From Polychytrium aggregatum (lineage: Eukaryota > Chytridiomycota > Chytridiomycetes > Polychytriales), in the NCBI RefSeq assembly GCF_025602895.1, contig NW_026516222.1:372001-436000 (forward strand): a stretch of 64,000 nt of DNA, written 5' to 3'. Below the pieces are notes generated by a model. The model was not told where the DNA came from, made no database searches, and saw only the letters and a program-made list of their open reading frames with translations. Both the position numbers and the translations under genes were made by a program. This document shows positions 19,424 through 33,900 of this stretch, in pieces. The number at the start of each line of letters is the position of its first letter. Position 1 is the stretch's first letter.

Positions 19424-22400
19424 CTATGCAAACATTCTTGCATCTTTCTCGGAAATGCTTCCGCTGGCTACGAGATTCGCCACGAGCCTCTGCAGGGTGG
19501 GCAGCAAAATGAAGTCAGTACCCCAACATGCAGCCACTCGAGATTTCAAAGAGAAGACCGAGCTCGCGCTGAGTCAAATGCGGCGCAGAGTGCTCTGGCG
19601 AATGACGATTACTTGCCTGGGCGGGCTCACGGAAGCCGTTGTTTAGTGCGTAGGTGATTGCCGACATGGCCACGTTCTTCGGGCATGTCATGAGATACTG
19701 TTGCGAGTAGGGTCAGACACCATGGGCATTGTGTGTTAGTGGAGCCTTCCAGGTCGGCGGAAAGATCTATCCGAGCTCAAGCTCAGACCCAGACTCGGGG
19801 TAGTTTCTGGTTCTTGCCAGTTGGCACACATGTCTACCTTTCCTAGCTGATCCCAGCGCTGAGTCTGGATCAGTGCCTTGATACTGAGCCACTGGAATCT
19901 GGAATCATGGCATCGTGGGGGGGGGAATCGGTGATAGTGGTAGCGGTAGAGGTGGTAGGTCAATATCGCGGCTGTTCAACTCTGGTAGTTCAGCTTTCGT
20001 GCCCAGGTTCATAACCCCCCGTACAGGTTGGTGGCAATCATGGATCAAGAACCCACCGTTTCTCCGGGACCTTGAGCTCAGACTTGATCGAGGTTGCAGC
20101 GGAGCCCAGCTCGAGAAGGAGACACTTGAAAATCGTTTCACTGACGGTGAGATTCAAAAAGTTCTGGCGCGTCTCGGCTTCGAGCTTCTTTTGCAGATTG
20201 GCGAGGGTGATTTCATCGTGGATGGACTGTCAAACGCAACATAAATCTCAAAAGTCAGTACCCGGCTCGCTGTAAGGGCTGATGAAACCTTGGTCCCTTC
20301 CGGGACTTCCGACAATCGATGCACTCAATCTCGAGCACTCCGGACCTGGTTGGCGAAATGGAGGCTCTTGTTTCCATTGCTAATTTCAGCAGCAGAGCTT
20401 AGAACCGCCAGACGTTGGGTAGAGTCCTGGTGTGCCAGTGCACCAGAGCAGCATTAGCCTTCCCGTCTTGGTGTGTGTCGTCACGGGTGTCATAGCAATA
20501 CCCGAGAGCATATCGCATGCATCGAGCACGAGGAACCCGCCTTCAATGCAGGATGTGCGATGGACTGCGAGCGCCAGCCTCACCAGTGCCTGGGACTCGG
20601 CGATCATCAAGTTGACACTTCCGCCGAGATTGTCGGCCTGGTAGTAATAGTCCTTCAGAAGCTCGGGACTAGTGACTTTGGCATACTTTTCAAATAGATT
20701 CGCACTGAGTGGATGCGTTCCAATCAGGCGGAAAAACTCGGCTGTCGGCAGCGTCCGTTTTAGGTGGAGCATGACATTGTACACTGCCAGCATGAGGATA
20801 GGGTAAACCCATGAGTAAAGCTGACATCGCAAGTGGCACCACTGCCCAACGGGGCTTGCCAGCTACTGTACATTGCCGACCTTTGCGATGCACGGCCCTC
20901 GTCCACACTGATCTACCTACCGAGGTTGCTATCCCCGCTTGCGACAGCTTTGTCGAGTGCTACGTCGTCGACGTTCATGCTTATCAGCAATGGGATCTGG
21001 GAGCTGGCATGTGGCTCATGTTCCAGGAGCTTTCCAATTCATAGGATCGATAATGCATACAGGTGACCCGTAGCGACGCAGCGTCAGCTCCATTTCAAGA
21101 CCAGTGTCATCTTTGCATCCCGGGCTGCAAATCGAGCGAGTGAGTGGGGGAGCTCTGCAGTCTTGTAGAGAAACTCACGCGAGTGGCAAGCGAGGATCGG
21201 CCGGCGTCAAACGCTGTCTGCGCAATCTCAGTGAACGAGATGTTCGGGCTCTGAATCGACAGCTTTTCGACAATCACTCGGGCCAGGTAGTCATCGCCCT
21301 CGTTTGAGTCTTTGATCTGCATATCATGGTGCGATGTAACGATAGCGATAAGTTTGGGACGATCGCCCTTCGCCCAGCGTGGCGCGCGTGCTTCATGGCC
21401 TCGATGGAGTAAATATAGGGCTTTACCTTGGCACAGGCCCAGTGGATCAGAACGCGATCGGCGCTGATCTCAAAGATCTCACTGATCTTGATAGCCAGCA
21501 AGTAAAGCCTGCGATTGACGAGGCGATCCAGAATACCGTCCAGGCCAATCGCAGAGAGCCTAACAGGTCGAATCGATGTGCCAAGCGGCAGGTAAGTCAG
21601 ATAATGACCTTGGCTGCTGCAGTCCCAGGCGAAACTTACTGGGCAAAGGTGATGGGAATACCCTTGTCCGGATGACGAAGTTCGTTGAGAAGCCGGAGGG
21701 TTTTGGCCATTGTCACAAACGGCTCAGGGTCATACGTATCGAGGAAGGCCTTGCCGAAGGACGCGGCCTGTGAATACCATTGAAGCCGATGTTCGTAAGC
21801 GCGGCGAGGCAATGTCGACCAAACGAGCGCATCTCAATAGAAATATGGCCGCAGCAACGCCAGTTCTTGCCCTCGAATATGGTGGCATGGCGACACGCAT
21901 CAACCGTGCATTGTCTCAAAAACAGGGGCACTTTGGACCTTCATCAGCTGCTTCTGTCGCTCTGTGTTCCATTCGTGACCGGCAGCCTTGATGCAACCGG
22001 TGACGGCCTCGTCCAGTTCACCCTTGATATTCCGAATGTTTTCATCTGCCTTGGAGCTTTTGCGCTACACGCAAGCATGCGGGGAAATGCCGGGACAGTC
22101 AGATTAGGACCAGGGCAAAGTCTCTCAGGCCGAGCCAGATGCACAACACCAACAAAGTAACGGATCCAGCACACCGATGCAAAGTGAAGGCTCGAGTGGT
22201 GAATCGGACTCGCCGATGGTATGCTTCGATAGATGAGGGTGCTTGCATGCGTGCGGACTCACCTGGAAGTGGTCATAGGCATCGTAGAGAATCGCGCTCG
22301 GCGCCACCGAGCCGATTTTGAAGACATTCTCCAAATCGACTAGAGACCCAAGGGCGGTGGAGTCAATGAATTGAATACTCCGCGTCGTAGAGCAGAATAG

Positions 22401-24487
22401 ACCGGATCGACTAACGCCGATGCTACTGGCCGCAGCGCAGGAGTATCCCAACTTACCGGGAACTTTCATCAGCATTTCACACTTGTCATGGCTCAGGATT
22501 CGAACTCCGTCAATTTCCGTGACAACGTGGATCACTCCCTCGTAGTTGTATCTGTGAGTATCAGAGCATCCGATGGACTAGTTGAGGGGCTAGCGGCAGA
22601 ACAGCCAGAGCGCAAGCCGACGCAGGTACTGAGCACTTACTTGATCCAGTCTGCGAATGGACCCAACATCAGCAGGGTGTCTTTCCAATGTACAACGACC
22701 GTATCTGTGCCACACCTGATATGCCAGAGAAGATTACACAGATCAGCTCTGGGGGGGGGGATTGCTCGGCAGATAGTTCGTGTCTTGGTTCACTGTCAGG
22801 GTGCGAATCTTCGTTCTTACCAGGCCATTTGGAGCGGAGCGTCTTCGGTTCCAGTGGAGAACTCGGCCAGCTTCTTTTCAAAGTCGGATGTAAGCACCAA
22901 CAGCGATCCGGTGCTTGAAAAGAGAGCAAGGAATTTGCCGTTTGGTGCCGCTGCGATTCTGTTGAATGGGCCCTGCTGGAGGAGCTGAGCAAGTCGACCG
23001 GCCGAGTCAGAGAGGTGTCATGATATAGATCGGCAGAGTCATGGTCCCACCTGTTGCTGCGACTTGATTCCGTCGAGCGTCACGATGCTGGAGCCAACGG
23101 CCATGATGACTTCGGGGTGCCCGCTGAGGGTCAACTTGGGGTCGAGCACAATCCAAGCGTGCGGTACCTGGGTCAGGCCTGGGGCAAACCGGCAGGAGGC
23201 GTCATTGGGTGCAGTCGTCAAGAGAGCGAGAAGAGTCAGACCAAAAACCGACCAGAGACAGAGCCGGTGCTGCTCGGCACATGCACCAACCTGCATCCGC
23301 TAGTTCCTTTGGATGGGAGTCTGCCAGATCCGCGATAAAGACAAACTTGAGGTTTCCGGTCAGCGCCATCAAGCCACTGTCCCAGACCTGGCATTCCAGT
23401 ACCCCGTATTCCTTGGAGTCCTGTGGTCAAAGATAGGTCGTTAGCAATGGGATCCATGGTCGTGCCTTCTCTACAGCCACGTCTTCGACTATACGACTCT
23501 GCGGGTGCAGCTCCGTACCTGTCCCAGCGAGAGCTGAGTGACTTCGCCAAAGAGATCGTAGATCCGGACGAATCCGTTCTCCAGGACGCATACGAGGCGC
23601 TCCTGTGCTGTCCATCCCATGCCCACAATCCGGTTCCTGTTTTCCCACTAGAGATGATGATGGTGCGGGTGGATGAGTTGGAGACACAGAAGCCAGGAGT
23701 CTCACCGGCATTGAACGGGTTGCTGACGAGCTTGATATGCGAGAGCTCAGCGTCCAGCATGCGACATCCAGCATGCGGCATCCAGTAGAGGTGGGTTCAA
23801 ATCTGCTACCGCAAGGGCGGTAACCAAGGCGCCTCAGCGAGACGGGGCAGGACGGTTTCCGGCGATGTGCCTGCTCAATGCTCGATTGCTGCTGACCTCA
23901 ATGCGGGACAAGAGCTCTCCCGAGGAGGTGTAAATCGACAGAGTTGGCTTGGTTGATTTCGTCCTGAGCTCATGCAACTTGGTATCGTTTCGTATCACAG
24001 CTGCGGGAAGGGACGATCAGAAAGGGATGGAAACATTCAGCCTCTTGTATCGACGCTGTTCTGTGCTCAATTCAATGGATAGATCGATTCTGCATGCTCG
24101 TTCTTGGCCGGCAAGCAACGAGGGATTGGACGAGCCCCAAGGAGCCCGTCGCAAAGGACATGGGTCGGCTCGGGCAGCAAAATCCGTACCGAGGGGGCCT
24201 CCGAACGGAGCGGCGGCGATGATGCTGTTTTCGATATCGACTTCGCTCCAGAATAGTGTGTATATTTCCTGCTTCCTGGAGAGTTGGACATGCCGATGGA
24301 GGCGGCGAGTGTAAATATTGCGTGCGAGCCATCCGGGATGAGCAGGCTGATCCAAGCCACCGTCAATGGCGGTGGCGGCGGCGGCGACAAGCGAGGGGAT
24401 TACTGTGAGGTCGAGCATGAATATGGACGCTCCGTACAGGTAAAAGCAGCCGTGCAGCAGCGTCCAGTCTGTGGTTGGAGTTGCCAT
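19424..24487 (-). CDS. VPS16: VPS16, core subunit of HOPS/CORVET tethering complexes (20 exons)
   Basis: VPS16 binds the SM protein VPS33 and is a core subunit of CORVET and HOPS, which tether endosomes and vacuoles. Exons (minus): 24487-24438, 24275-24190, 24000-23897, 23647-23519, 23420-23291, 23178-23051, 22984-22821, 22715-22641, 22551-22263, 22064-21939, 21767-21640, 21559-21427, 21316-21179, 21029-20921, 20783-20584, 20426-20346, 20226-20057, 19898-19838, 19697-19617 and 19489-19424. Phases agree, giving 815 residues, near the usual 800-840. Landmarks are IIAAAPFGGPLAVIRN, KPTLSIYTSSGELLSRIE, GMGWTAQERLVCVLENG, TEIDGVRILS, VFKIGSVAPSAILYDAY, CIKAAGHEWNTERQKQLMK, AASFGKAFLDTYDPEPFV, GILDRLVNRRLYLLAIKI and LLEHEPHASSQIPLLISMN. 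A propeller half is followed by an alpha-solenoid. Intron 19 is GC-AG. The C-terminus, after about 19700, is short and only weakly like the family. Confidence 0.92.
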
Positions 24488-24902
24488 CGTGCCGGTGTGC
24501 TCGTTTATCGGATGACCAGGGCCGAGGAGGGAGAGCCTGGTGCTGCTGGTGTTGGCGCTGGTCGGCAAAGGTGTCGGCCCTGCGGTCACGCGCCCTCCCT
24601 GTCCGATCACGTGGACAATGTAGGAACATCGACTGTCGATTTCCCATCCGCACCGCCCATAAGCGGATTCCTGCGACATGGCTGTCTGCGACGTCCACGA
24701 TTTCTGGATCGCAGATGGCCAGGTGCTGCTGGAAAATAAAGAGCGATGACAGAAATGGTGGTGCACCGAATGATACGAAGGCAAGTGCCCGCCGGCATTG
24801 AGTGCTTATCAAATCGCATGTTCATGTTTCTTCAAAGAATTGTGCTGCCACCAGACAGTCGAAGCACTCTCTAGCCGTCCTGACACACCAACCAAAGACC
24901 AG
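24488..24902. other. short spacer between VPS16 and the dynein gene
   Basis: VPS16 starts at 24487 and the dynein stop lies at 24903-24905, both minus strand, so about 415 bp serve as dynein 3' end and VPS16 promoter. Open frames through it are shadows. Confidence 0.45.
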
Positions 24903-27900
24903 CTAATCTGTATTCAGCACCAGGCACACTCCCTGCAGCACCCAGTGGCTAATGTGCTCGTTGGTGCTCAAATCGGCGTCGAAAACCCAGCCGATGCCGC
25001 TGGCATTGCGTCGCTGCTGAGTGGTGTAAACGGGCGTCCGGAAGGTGTTGACAAGCTTGAGTCGATGCATCTCGATTGGGATAATCCGCAGAATCGGAAG
25101 TTCCTGGAGCAAGCGGCCGCCAGATTCGAGCCGAACGAGCGAGCCGGACTTGAGGTCCCATCCGGCGCCTTCGAGGTACAGTCCGGTCACATAGCAACCC
25201 GATGATGGCCGCTCATTCACCTCCGAAGGATTCACAAACGCTGTCACCTGTGTGTAGAGCGTCGAACGATCCAGTGGCCAGCCGTTCTTGCGACAGGTTG
25301 CCTGAACGAGGGCCGTGATGAACGCCTCAGGGACATGGAGCCCCGAAAGCCATACAACGGCAGGCTCGCCGTTCTTGATCCACGACGAGTATTGCTGAAA
25401 GCGCCTCTCGAAGAATTGCATCCATCCGCCCAGACCTTTCTCGGTCTGGGGAGCCAGTTTGCGCCAGGCGCTCGGCAGGGCACCGTTGTAGAGGGCATTG
25501 GCCAGATCATCCAGCTTGGCGCTCATTCCAATCTCGCCTTTCAGCGCTCGTCTCAGGTCCTTTAGCGTGCTTGCCATGCATTCGACGAGGATGTTCCAGC
25601 GCTCCAATTCCTGCAGCAGCACAATCTGCGTCGGTGAAGGGACGCCGATGGACTTGTAAATTCTCGGGACGTCGTATGTCGTGGGCAGCCTACTCTGGAT
25701 ATCCGAGGCAATGTTTGATATGAACTCTTCGCGACTGATGCCCCCGACTCCGTCCGAGGACCGGGGCTGCAGCGAGATGAGCTGGCTCCACATGTCCTTC
25801 ACGGCCGTCGTCAAGTAGCCGATCTCAGCGTCGGGGTGGAGCCCGAACACATCTGGGGCATTGTTGAGGGGCAAGCTCTCGATGTATGCAATGTACTGTT
25901 CGCGCGTGCCGATCTCGGGGATTTTGTACTCGACGCTCGGGCTCTTGAAAAAGTAGAACGGCTGGAACGAGTCGAACAAAAAATCGCCCATGTACTCGTC
26001 CAGATAGGTCATCAACACGCGGCGGTCGTAGTCGTCCGTGACTCGCCCACCGTAGATGGTCTCGCCAATCAAATACCGCAGTGTTGTCCAAGGGATTTTG
26101 CCGTCCTTTTGTCCCGCAGTTTTGTCAAGGTAGGTCCGGAGGATCGTCAGGCTGACACGGAAATCGGATTCGTTAAAGTCGTACTTGACGTTCCAGCCAA
26201 TCTTTCCGTATTTGCCTCGCTCCTGCACGACGGCATGGAAGAATGCCTGCACGTAGATCAGCGGCTTGAACATTTCGTGCGAGCAGTCCTCCATCACCTC
26301 GTCGGTCAGCTTGAAGTAGTTGCTGCGGATGTTGAGTTTGAGGCCGTTTGGTGGCTCCGTCACGACCTTGAGCGACTTTTGGAGGATGCCGATCGGGAAC
26401 TGCGGGGTGGGCTCGGTGGTGAGCCACAGCCGGAAATCCTTGTGTGGCTTTTCGATCTTCTCGAGAACTTTCTCCAGATGGCGAAGCCAACCAACGAGCA
26501 GGTGGCAGTTCTGCAGCATCAGCCACTGTCCTCTGGCGACGGCAGTCTCCAGCAGCTGCAGCGCTATCGGGGCTTGTCCCTGTCCAAGCGACAAGAACTT
26601 GAGCCTGTTGCCGCCAAATCCGAGATTCTCTGCCAGTTTCTGAAGGTCACTCTGCGGGTCGGCGCCCGGACTGAGGATGAACACCACGGGGCTGGTGGGC
26701 GATGACTGGTCAAAGATGTTCTGGAAGTTGACCACGGGCGGCATCACGTACTTTTCGCCAATGTTTTTGATCACAAAGCTGGTGACGGCATTGTAGACCC
26801 GGTCAATCCGGAAGCAGCGCAGGAGACAGAGCTGCTGGAACGAGGTCAGGCGCTCCGAGTATCCCATCGGGAACGACGCAACTTCGGGCGCCTCGAGCTT
26901 GGCCCAAGTGTGCCACTCCGCTTCGTTGCCCTGCACATGCGTCACGAGGGAGCCAAAGTTTGGATGGATGACCGAGAGCTTTAGCAGGTCCTTCCAGCCC
27001 TGGTCGGTGATCCAGATGAAAGGCTTGGGAATCGACGGCTGCTCAAGGGATATATCTCCCTTGAGGAAGAAGTTGAGCTCCGTAAGATCGACCTGGCCCT
27101 CGTGCTCCATGAGCTTGATGGTCATCTGAAAGGAAAACATGAGCTTGTGCTTTTCAAACAAACCCGTGCATGCGTAGTTGTATACCGCGTACTTGAGCGT
27201 GTCCATGATCTTGTTGAGTCGCTTAGAGAGCAGTGCGTCGGGCTTGCTCTTGTGAAGCGAGCCCACAAAGACCTCGAGGAACGCTGAGAGCGAGTACTGG
27301 TACATGGGATTGATGGTCGACAGCTCTGCAAGAACAAAGAAGAGCACCGCACCGCACTTTGCGGCTGGTCGATAGGCATCGCGGGAAGCTTCGACCTCTG
27401 CAGAGGTCTGGTTGGCAAGCACAAGCTTCTGTCCGATTTCGGTTGCCTTGGACTTGGTCTCTTCCAAGGTGCGGATCAATTCGACATTGTCAAGCATGAG
27501 GCCAGTCGACGAAGCGAGCTCTCGAAGCAACGTGTCCTCGAGGTCCTTCAGCAGACTCTTGTTCTGACTCATCTCGATAATGAGGCGCTCACGCTGCTCT
27601 TCGAGCTCCTTGCGTTCATGACCAACGACGACGTTGAGCAACTGGTCGCTCAGGCCCTTGAAAGTGACGCTGTAGTTGATCACAATCGCCGACCCAAAGA
27701 CCTTGGGCGTGTACGTGGGATTGGCAAGGCGCGAGGTGAGATAGAGCCTGAATCCTGGGTCAAAGTCGACTTCCTTGTCGCCCAGGACAATGAAGCGCCG
27801 CGAGCCCGCCACCTTGATGTTTTTCTCGAGAATGTTGTCGATAACGGGATCGATGTATTCGTCCACGTCTTCAAACAAGAACGGGAAGCCGTAGGTTATG

Positions 27901-30900
27901 GCCATCTCCAGGTGCTTCAAAAAGTCCGGGTCGTTGAAGGATGACACCTTGAGATTGTTGGTGGCCTCTCGTTTCTTGATCCAAGTCACGGCTTGCTGCT
28001 GGGGGTCAATGCAGAGGGGGAAGCGCGACGCCTTGGTTGTCAAGATGCCATTCTGGATCGACAGCTCGTCCGCCGGCAGGCCCTCCGATGCCCATTTCGA
28101 CATTTCCACCTCCGTGACCAGAAGCCGCTCCACTCGAAAGGTCGCACTGAGCGGCACAGCTCGGTTGGTGAGGTCGCTGACCCATCGTTTGTAAACGAGC
28201 TCGTTGCGAAGCTCCCAATTGAAGGCTCCTGTGTAGCTGACAAACCCCGAGATCAGCAGACAGTCGCCCAGCAGCTGGATCCGCTGGTCTTTGAGAACGG
28301 CCAGGTCGTTGCCCCAGCGCACTCGCTCCGAGCCCAGGCCGGATATGAGTTTGTCAGCTGCGAGCAGGCGTCGCTCCATGACCTCCGCCATCTCCTTCAG
28401 TTCCAGCTGCTCCGACTTTGCCTTGTGGAACTGCTGCTGCAGAGTCGACAGCTCGTCGTTGAGCCGCTTGAGTTCCTTTGTGATCTTGTCGAACTCATTC
28501 TTGGAGAGCTGTAGGTTGCGCTCCAGCGTCGCTACCGCCGCGCGCTTGGGCTGGATTTGCTTGGCGACGTTGCAGTATCCGACCACGGCGAGCACAAATG
28601 TCAGGAGACCCGCACCGGCGGAAGAAATCTCCTGCATGCGAGTTATGGTCACATCCAGCTCGCGCAAGATGCTTTTGACGGCCTTGATCTGCCCGCTGGA
28701 GATGTTATCTACGTCGAGCGAGCTGAGCGACGATTTGAAGTCGGTTTGCGACATCATTGTCTTGGCACTCTTCCACGAGACATCCTTGATTCCCTTGATG
28801 ACGCAAATGCACTCGCACACCTTCTGCACCTCTTTGGGTGGCTTGGCAAACGACCGAATCTCTGTGATTTCCGACGACGACAGGTTGGCCAAGGCCAATC
28901 GAGCCTGCTCAAGCGCCGGCAGCGCCTCGGAAAGCGCCGCCTCGGCTTCTTCCTTGTCCTTGGCAATCTGGATGTTCTGGGCATCGAGCTCGCTCTCCTT
29001 CTTCTGGGCAAGCCCCTTCTTCTCCTCAGCCTGGCGCGTGTTGGTTGTGATGACTTCGAGTAGCTGGTTGCATGCCTCAGTCTTGTTCTTGACGGCAATG
29101 TTCTGTTCAGCCAGCTGCTCGTTCAGGACATCGAGCTGCCGCGAGGATTCCTCCAGCTTGCCCAGTCCAGACTCCAGGCGGGCGCACAGCTTGCCGTTGA
29201 GCTCACGGTTTTCTTCCAGCAAACGGTTGTAAGTGCTGATGTAGTCAAGATAGTTCTTTGGTGTGACATAGTTGGCCCGCCTGTACTTTTGAAGAAACTC
29301 GATGCTAATGTCGCCCACGGAGAGATGGACGCCAACCATGTGGGCAACGATTTGCGGGCGCTGCTCGCTGGGGATCAGACCTTCCTTCAGGAAGGCGTCG
29401 GCTACAGAGAACAGCGCTTGCTCGGGCCATGGAGGAAACCAATCGATGACGGTGTTGTTGACGAGACCCGGGAACGAGCGACATCGCTCGCGCAGCTTGT
29501 CGCCTTGCGGCGACATGCACAAAACCACATGTAGGTTGTCCCAGCACTTTCCGACAAAGTACTGCCACATGTTTTCGCGGTTCTGCACCATCCCAAGGCG
29601 AGCAACCTCATCACGGATTCCGCCCAGAATAGCGTCTTTCTCCTCGTCTTCATAGAGGGCCGGCACCATTCCACTGGTGAGCATGTTGTTGATGAGTTCC
29701 AGAAAGCCCTCTTGGACGACGTGGGCATCGGTAAACATGAACACGGTCTTTTTTCCCGAGCCAAGCATCGAATAGAGGATTTTGAGGCTCTCCCGGAACT
29801 CGACTTCGCTGTACCCCCGAGTCAGGGTGATCTCGTAGACGCCATATCCAGCTGCAAAGGCGGCCAGGCGGGTCAGCGATTGCTTACCCGAACCGCCTAC
29901 GCCAACGAGTAGACAGTGACCGCGCTTCATGCGAATCACACGGTGGATTCGCGTCAAATGATCGAGCGCATCGTCGAAGAGCACCAGGTTCATCTTGTTG
30001 AACTTGTCGTTGTACTCCTCCAGGATCTCCTGGAAGATCGATCGGATGGCGGCAAAGTCGAGGAGATCTTCGTACAGCCGGACGGACTCTTCCTGCAGCG
30101 CATAGCGAAAGTCTCCAAAGAGAGACGGATTGCGGGTGACGTATTCCTCGTCTGCTTCAAAGTTGTCGAGGATCTGGCGATTGAGCAGCTTGTTGACGTA
30201 GTCCTTGTCTGCATCGGTTACGAGGCGGTCGTGGAAGACTCTAAGGGACTCGTTGCGCCAAAGGCGGACAAATTGCTTGGAGGTTTGAAAGTGGTCCGGA
30301 GTCGACTGACACAGCCCTTCGTACACACGCGAGATGTCGCGCAGGTTGAAGATATAGTGGAACTTTGATGGCGTTGGCATCAGTGTCTTGGATATCTCGG
30401 CAAAGATCTTCAGGGTGAGTGCCGTCAGCTTGTCCGCAGCGCGACGCACGTCGTCCGAGAACGGCGCTGTATGCCCCTGGATGATGCCCGAGTAGATGCG
30501 GATGAGCGATGCGTCCTTGGGGAATGTGATGTTGAAGACCGAGAACAGCGAGGCAAAGCGGGGGTCGATGTCGTTGCGGCCGCCACCTGGGGTGCCCATG
30601 GATCCGAGACACTGCACGTCTTTGAGATACTTCCAGTTCAGCTCCTTTCCGCGGTCATAGAGTCCGCCGCGCTCGATCAGCAGCTTGAGCAGCGCAATGG
30701 GCTGCTGTGTGCCGTAGGTGTCCTTGGCGGGCATGTTGAGATCGTCTATGAACACAATCAGTCTCTTGCCCGCCGCTGGGCCGTACGTGTCCTTGGTGCG
30801 CTTCTCGACATTGACCTCCAAGTTACGCTGCACATCAAGCGAGGTTGTGCGCGACGAGAAGCTTATGTTGAGAATCAGGTTCTTGTCCGAGGGCAGAACT

Positions 30901-33900
30901 CGCAGATAGTTCTGGACCGTCACTGTCTTGGAGGTGCCCACCTCACCAACAAGCAATACTGGCTTCTTGATGCCAATGAGCTTCTCCAGCAGCCAGGTGT
31001 GGCGCACGGTGTCGAGCGTGGGCACCAGAATCTCGTGGAATGAGCATGATCGGCTGTGCTCGTATGCAGGCACGTAGTTGTTCCAGGGCACCCACTGCAG
31101 CTCAGAGGCATCAAAGTGGTAGTCGTACAAAGATTTGTCGTTACCGGGCAGCTGTCCGAGTACCACCGCCGCGGCCGTGTGCACCAGCGGGAGCTCCGAG
31201 AGCTTCTTGACGGCATCCGAGAACTTGATGCGGTCGTCTTCGAGCAAGCTGGCGCCAACCGACCATATGAGGGACTGGATAAAGACACCCTCGACAATGG
31301 CTTCCTGAGCGAGCTGCTTTGGGTCTGTCAGCTGCATCTCGAGGATGGAGCACAGCTGCATCACGGTGTTGAGGCCGGTGACGGGTATCACGCGCTTGAG
31401 AGGATCGCCCATGAAGCCCTGGAAGGTGCCCTCCAGCACATACTCAACCAGCGATGGCACATACTTATTGAAGAACTTCATGAGGCATTCGACCTTGGTT
31501 GGACGGCTGGCCAGCCACTTTTGGTAATACGGTCGGTAGCCCAGGTTCTTTGGGTCCATGTAAACCATGCCGCATCTCGAGACCGTGGCCGGGCTGGCGT
31601 ATTGAAGGTCACCAACCTCAAAAAGCAGTGCTACATGCTTCTGCAAGCGGATGCGCTCGCCGTTGGGCAGTGTCAGCAGCTTGTTGTCGTCCATGACCGA
31701 GTTCATGTTTTCGACCCAGACGGCATCAACGTCGCCATCAAAGACAATGTACTTGCGTTCCTTGCGATCGGTGGGTTTGTTGGTCTCTCTGAAGATGTTG
31801 GAGAGCAGACCGTCGGTCCAGTCGCGCGTGGTCTGGTCCAACACACCGTACAGCTCTGCGACGGTAACGGCTTTGGGGTTGAGGATGTACAGCTTGGTGG
31901 GGAGTCCCAGCTTGGTCTGGGCCTTGGCAAGTGTGTCGATCACCACGGTCTTTCCGCCGCCGGCCGGGCCGACCACCATCGAGGTGTGGCGGGTGAGCAT
32001 GGTTTCGTACAGCTGCACGACCTTGTCGACCTGCTCAGGGACCAGGATGTATCCAGAGTCGCGAAGGATTTCCTCGACGGCATCGTTGAAGCTCGGATAG
32101 CGGACACGTGGGCAATCGAGACCTGGAAACAGGTCAGTGATGAGACCGAGGAAGAGTGGCACGTCTTCAAAGACAAACTTTGGGAGATTCATATCGCGCA
32201 GGGCCCGCATGAGCACAACGTCTTCATTGAGGTCCGGGGACCCGCGCTTGAGCGAGCCCGCCATGACAAGCACGGACTTGAGCGCTCGTAGTCCAAAGTC
32301 GTAGTGGTGCTGCTTGGAAAGCTGCCCCTTTGCAAGCTTGTACAGAACCACCATTTTCTTGGCCAGACTCTTGGCCAAGGTGAAGCCTTCCGAAAAGAGC
32401 ATGATCTCACAGATGAGCTCGAGATCTGGAACGGCCATGACAACGGGCCTGAAGAGCGCTTTGAGGTTGTCGGGAAGCTCGGTGCGGCCGGCATAGCCAG
32501 GATTCATGGTGATGAAGATGCCTGTTTTTTTGTCGAGCGAGATCTCGTTGCCCTCGAACTGAAAACGCTTCAGGCCAGCGACGAGGGCGTTCTGGATGGT
32601 CTTGATCTGTGCCGAGATCACAGAGAGCACAGCCAGCTCGATTCGGTTGAACTCGTCAAAACATCCCCAGGCGCCTGTTTGCACGAGCCCAGCAAAATTC
32701 TGCCCCATGGCGCGGTAGTCCATGCCGTCACCGCAGTTGGTGACCATGCACAGCAGCCCCATTGCCTTGGCCAGATCCTTGACGGTCTCTGTCTTGCCGG
32801 TTCCAGCCGGGCCAGCTGGGGCCCCTCCGAGCTTCATCGAAAGTGCTTGTGTGAGCGTTAGATAGCATCGGTCTGTCAACGGAGTGATCACCAGTCGGCC
32901 GTTGAGCCCCATGTACTCGTATCCATAGTCAAAGACGCCGTTACACTGGCGCACGATCAATTCGTCTGTCTGTCTGTCCCAATAGAACCGCAGCTGCGAC
33001 TCCCACTCGAACTCTCCCTCGTCTGTGATCGAGTCGCGCACAAAGCGGTCGACAATGTCGCGAGCGTGAACATCGATAATGATCTGGGAGTTGAGTTTCT
33101 TTCGATCGTTCGAGCTCAGGTCGGAACGCACTTTGACAACAAGTTCCTCCATTTGCTCAGCGAGTGACTTTGAATACTTCTTCATCGCCAGCTTGTTGCC
33201 GAGTCGGATCTTGCGGAAGACATCCTCGACTTCCCATGTCCACCACACTTGCGAGCCAGCAAGGGCCACCATGCCCTGGTAAGCCAGGATCCAGGGAAGG
33301 CGCTCCATGTCGACGTAGTGGAAGATGGCTTCCTTGTGCAGCGTGCGATTGGTTTTTTTCATCTCAGACTCGACGGCAAGCATCCACTCCTCGACGCGGC
33401 CCTCGATGGGCACGACGCGCCTGAACTCGAGGCACTCGCCCTCGGACGACGACATGCCGATGACTGCCTTTTCGTTCTTGCCCGTTCCAAAGGTCAGGCG
33501 CAGGATGTTGTCGAACATCTTGATGATGTGCTCCTGCACGTTTTTGGGGTCGTGACTTCCCAGGATCGACAGCAGCTCTTCGTCCGAGATGAAGAAGAAC
33601 CGCGGGAAGGCGTTTCGCTTTGACTCGAGATAGTCCGAGAGAGACTTTTGGCACGATTCGAGCTCGTTCGACAGGTTTTGCAGGAGCTGAAGGCGACCCT
33701 CGGCGTTACATGCCTCCATGACGGAGGTGTGCTTGGCCGTGTCGCTCATGAGCTTCTTAAAGGTCTTGTCGATGCGGTCGAACCTGGCTGCCTCCTCCGG
33801 AAGCTGCTGGCGAATATCGCCCGAGCCTATAAAGATCGACTCGAGATACATCCATTTGCGCTGGACAATCATCCAGACGTCGATGACTTCGCCAATGTGC

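Noticed and set aside
22821-22984. Suspected frameshift in VPS16 near LALFSSTGS
   Set aside because: On re-reading the bases the frame is continuous (GCTCTCTTTTCAAGC); the suspicion came from misreading two bases.
25836-26705. 289-codon plus-strand open frame inside the dynein exon, and similar ones up to 411 codons at 31056-32291
   Set aside because: They are antisense to the conserved dynein motor and explained by its codon bias; no family resemblance.
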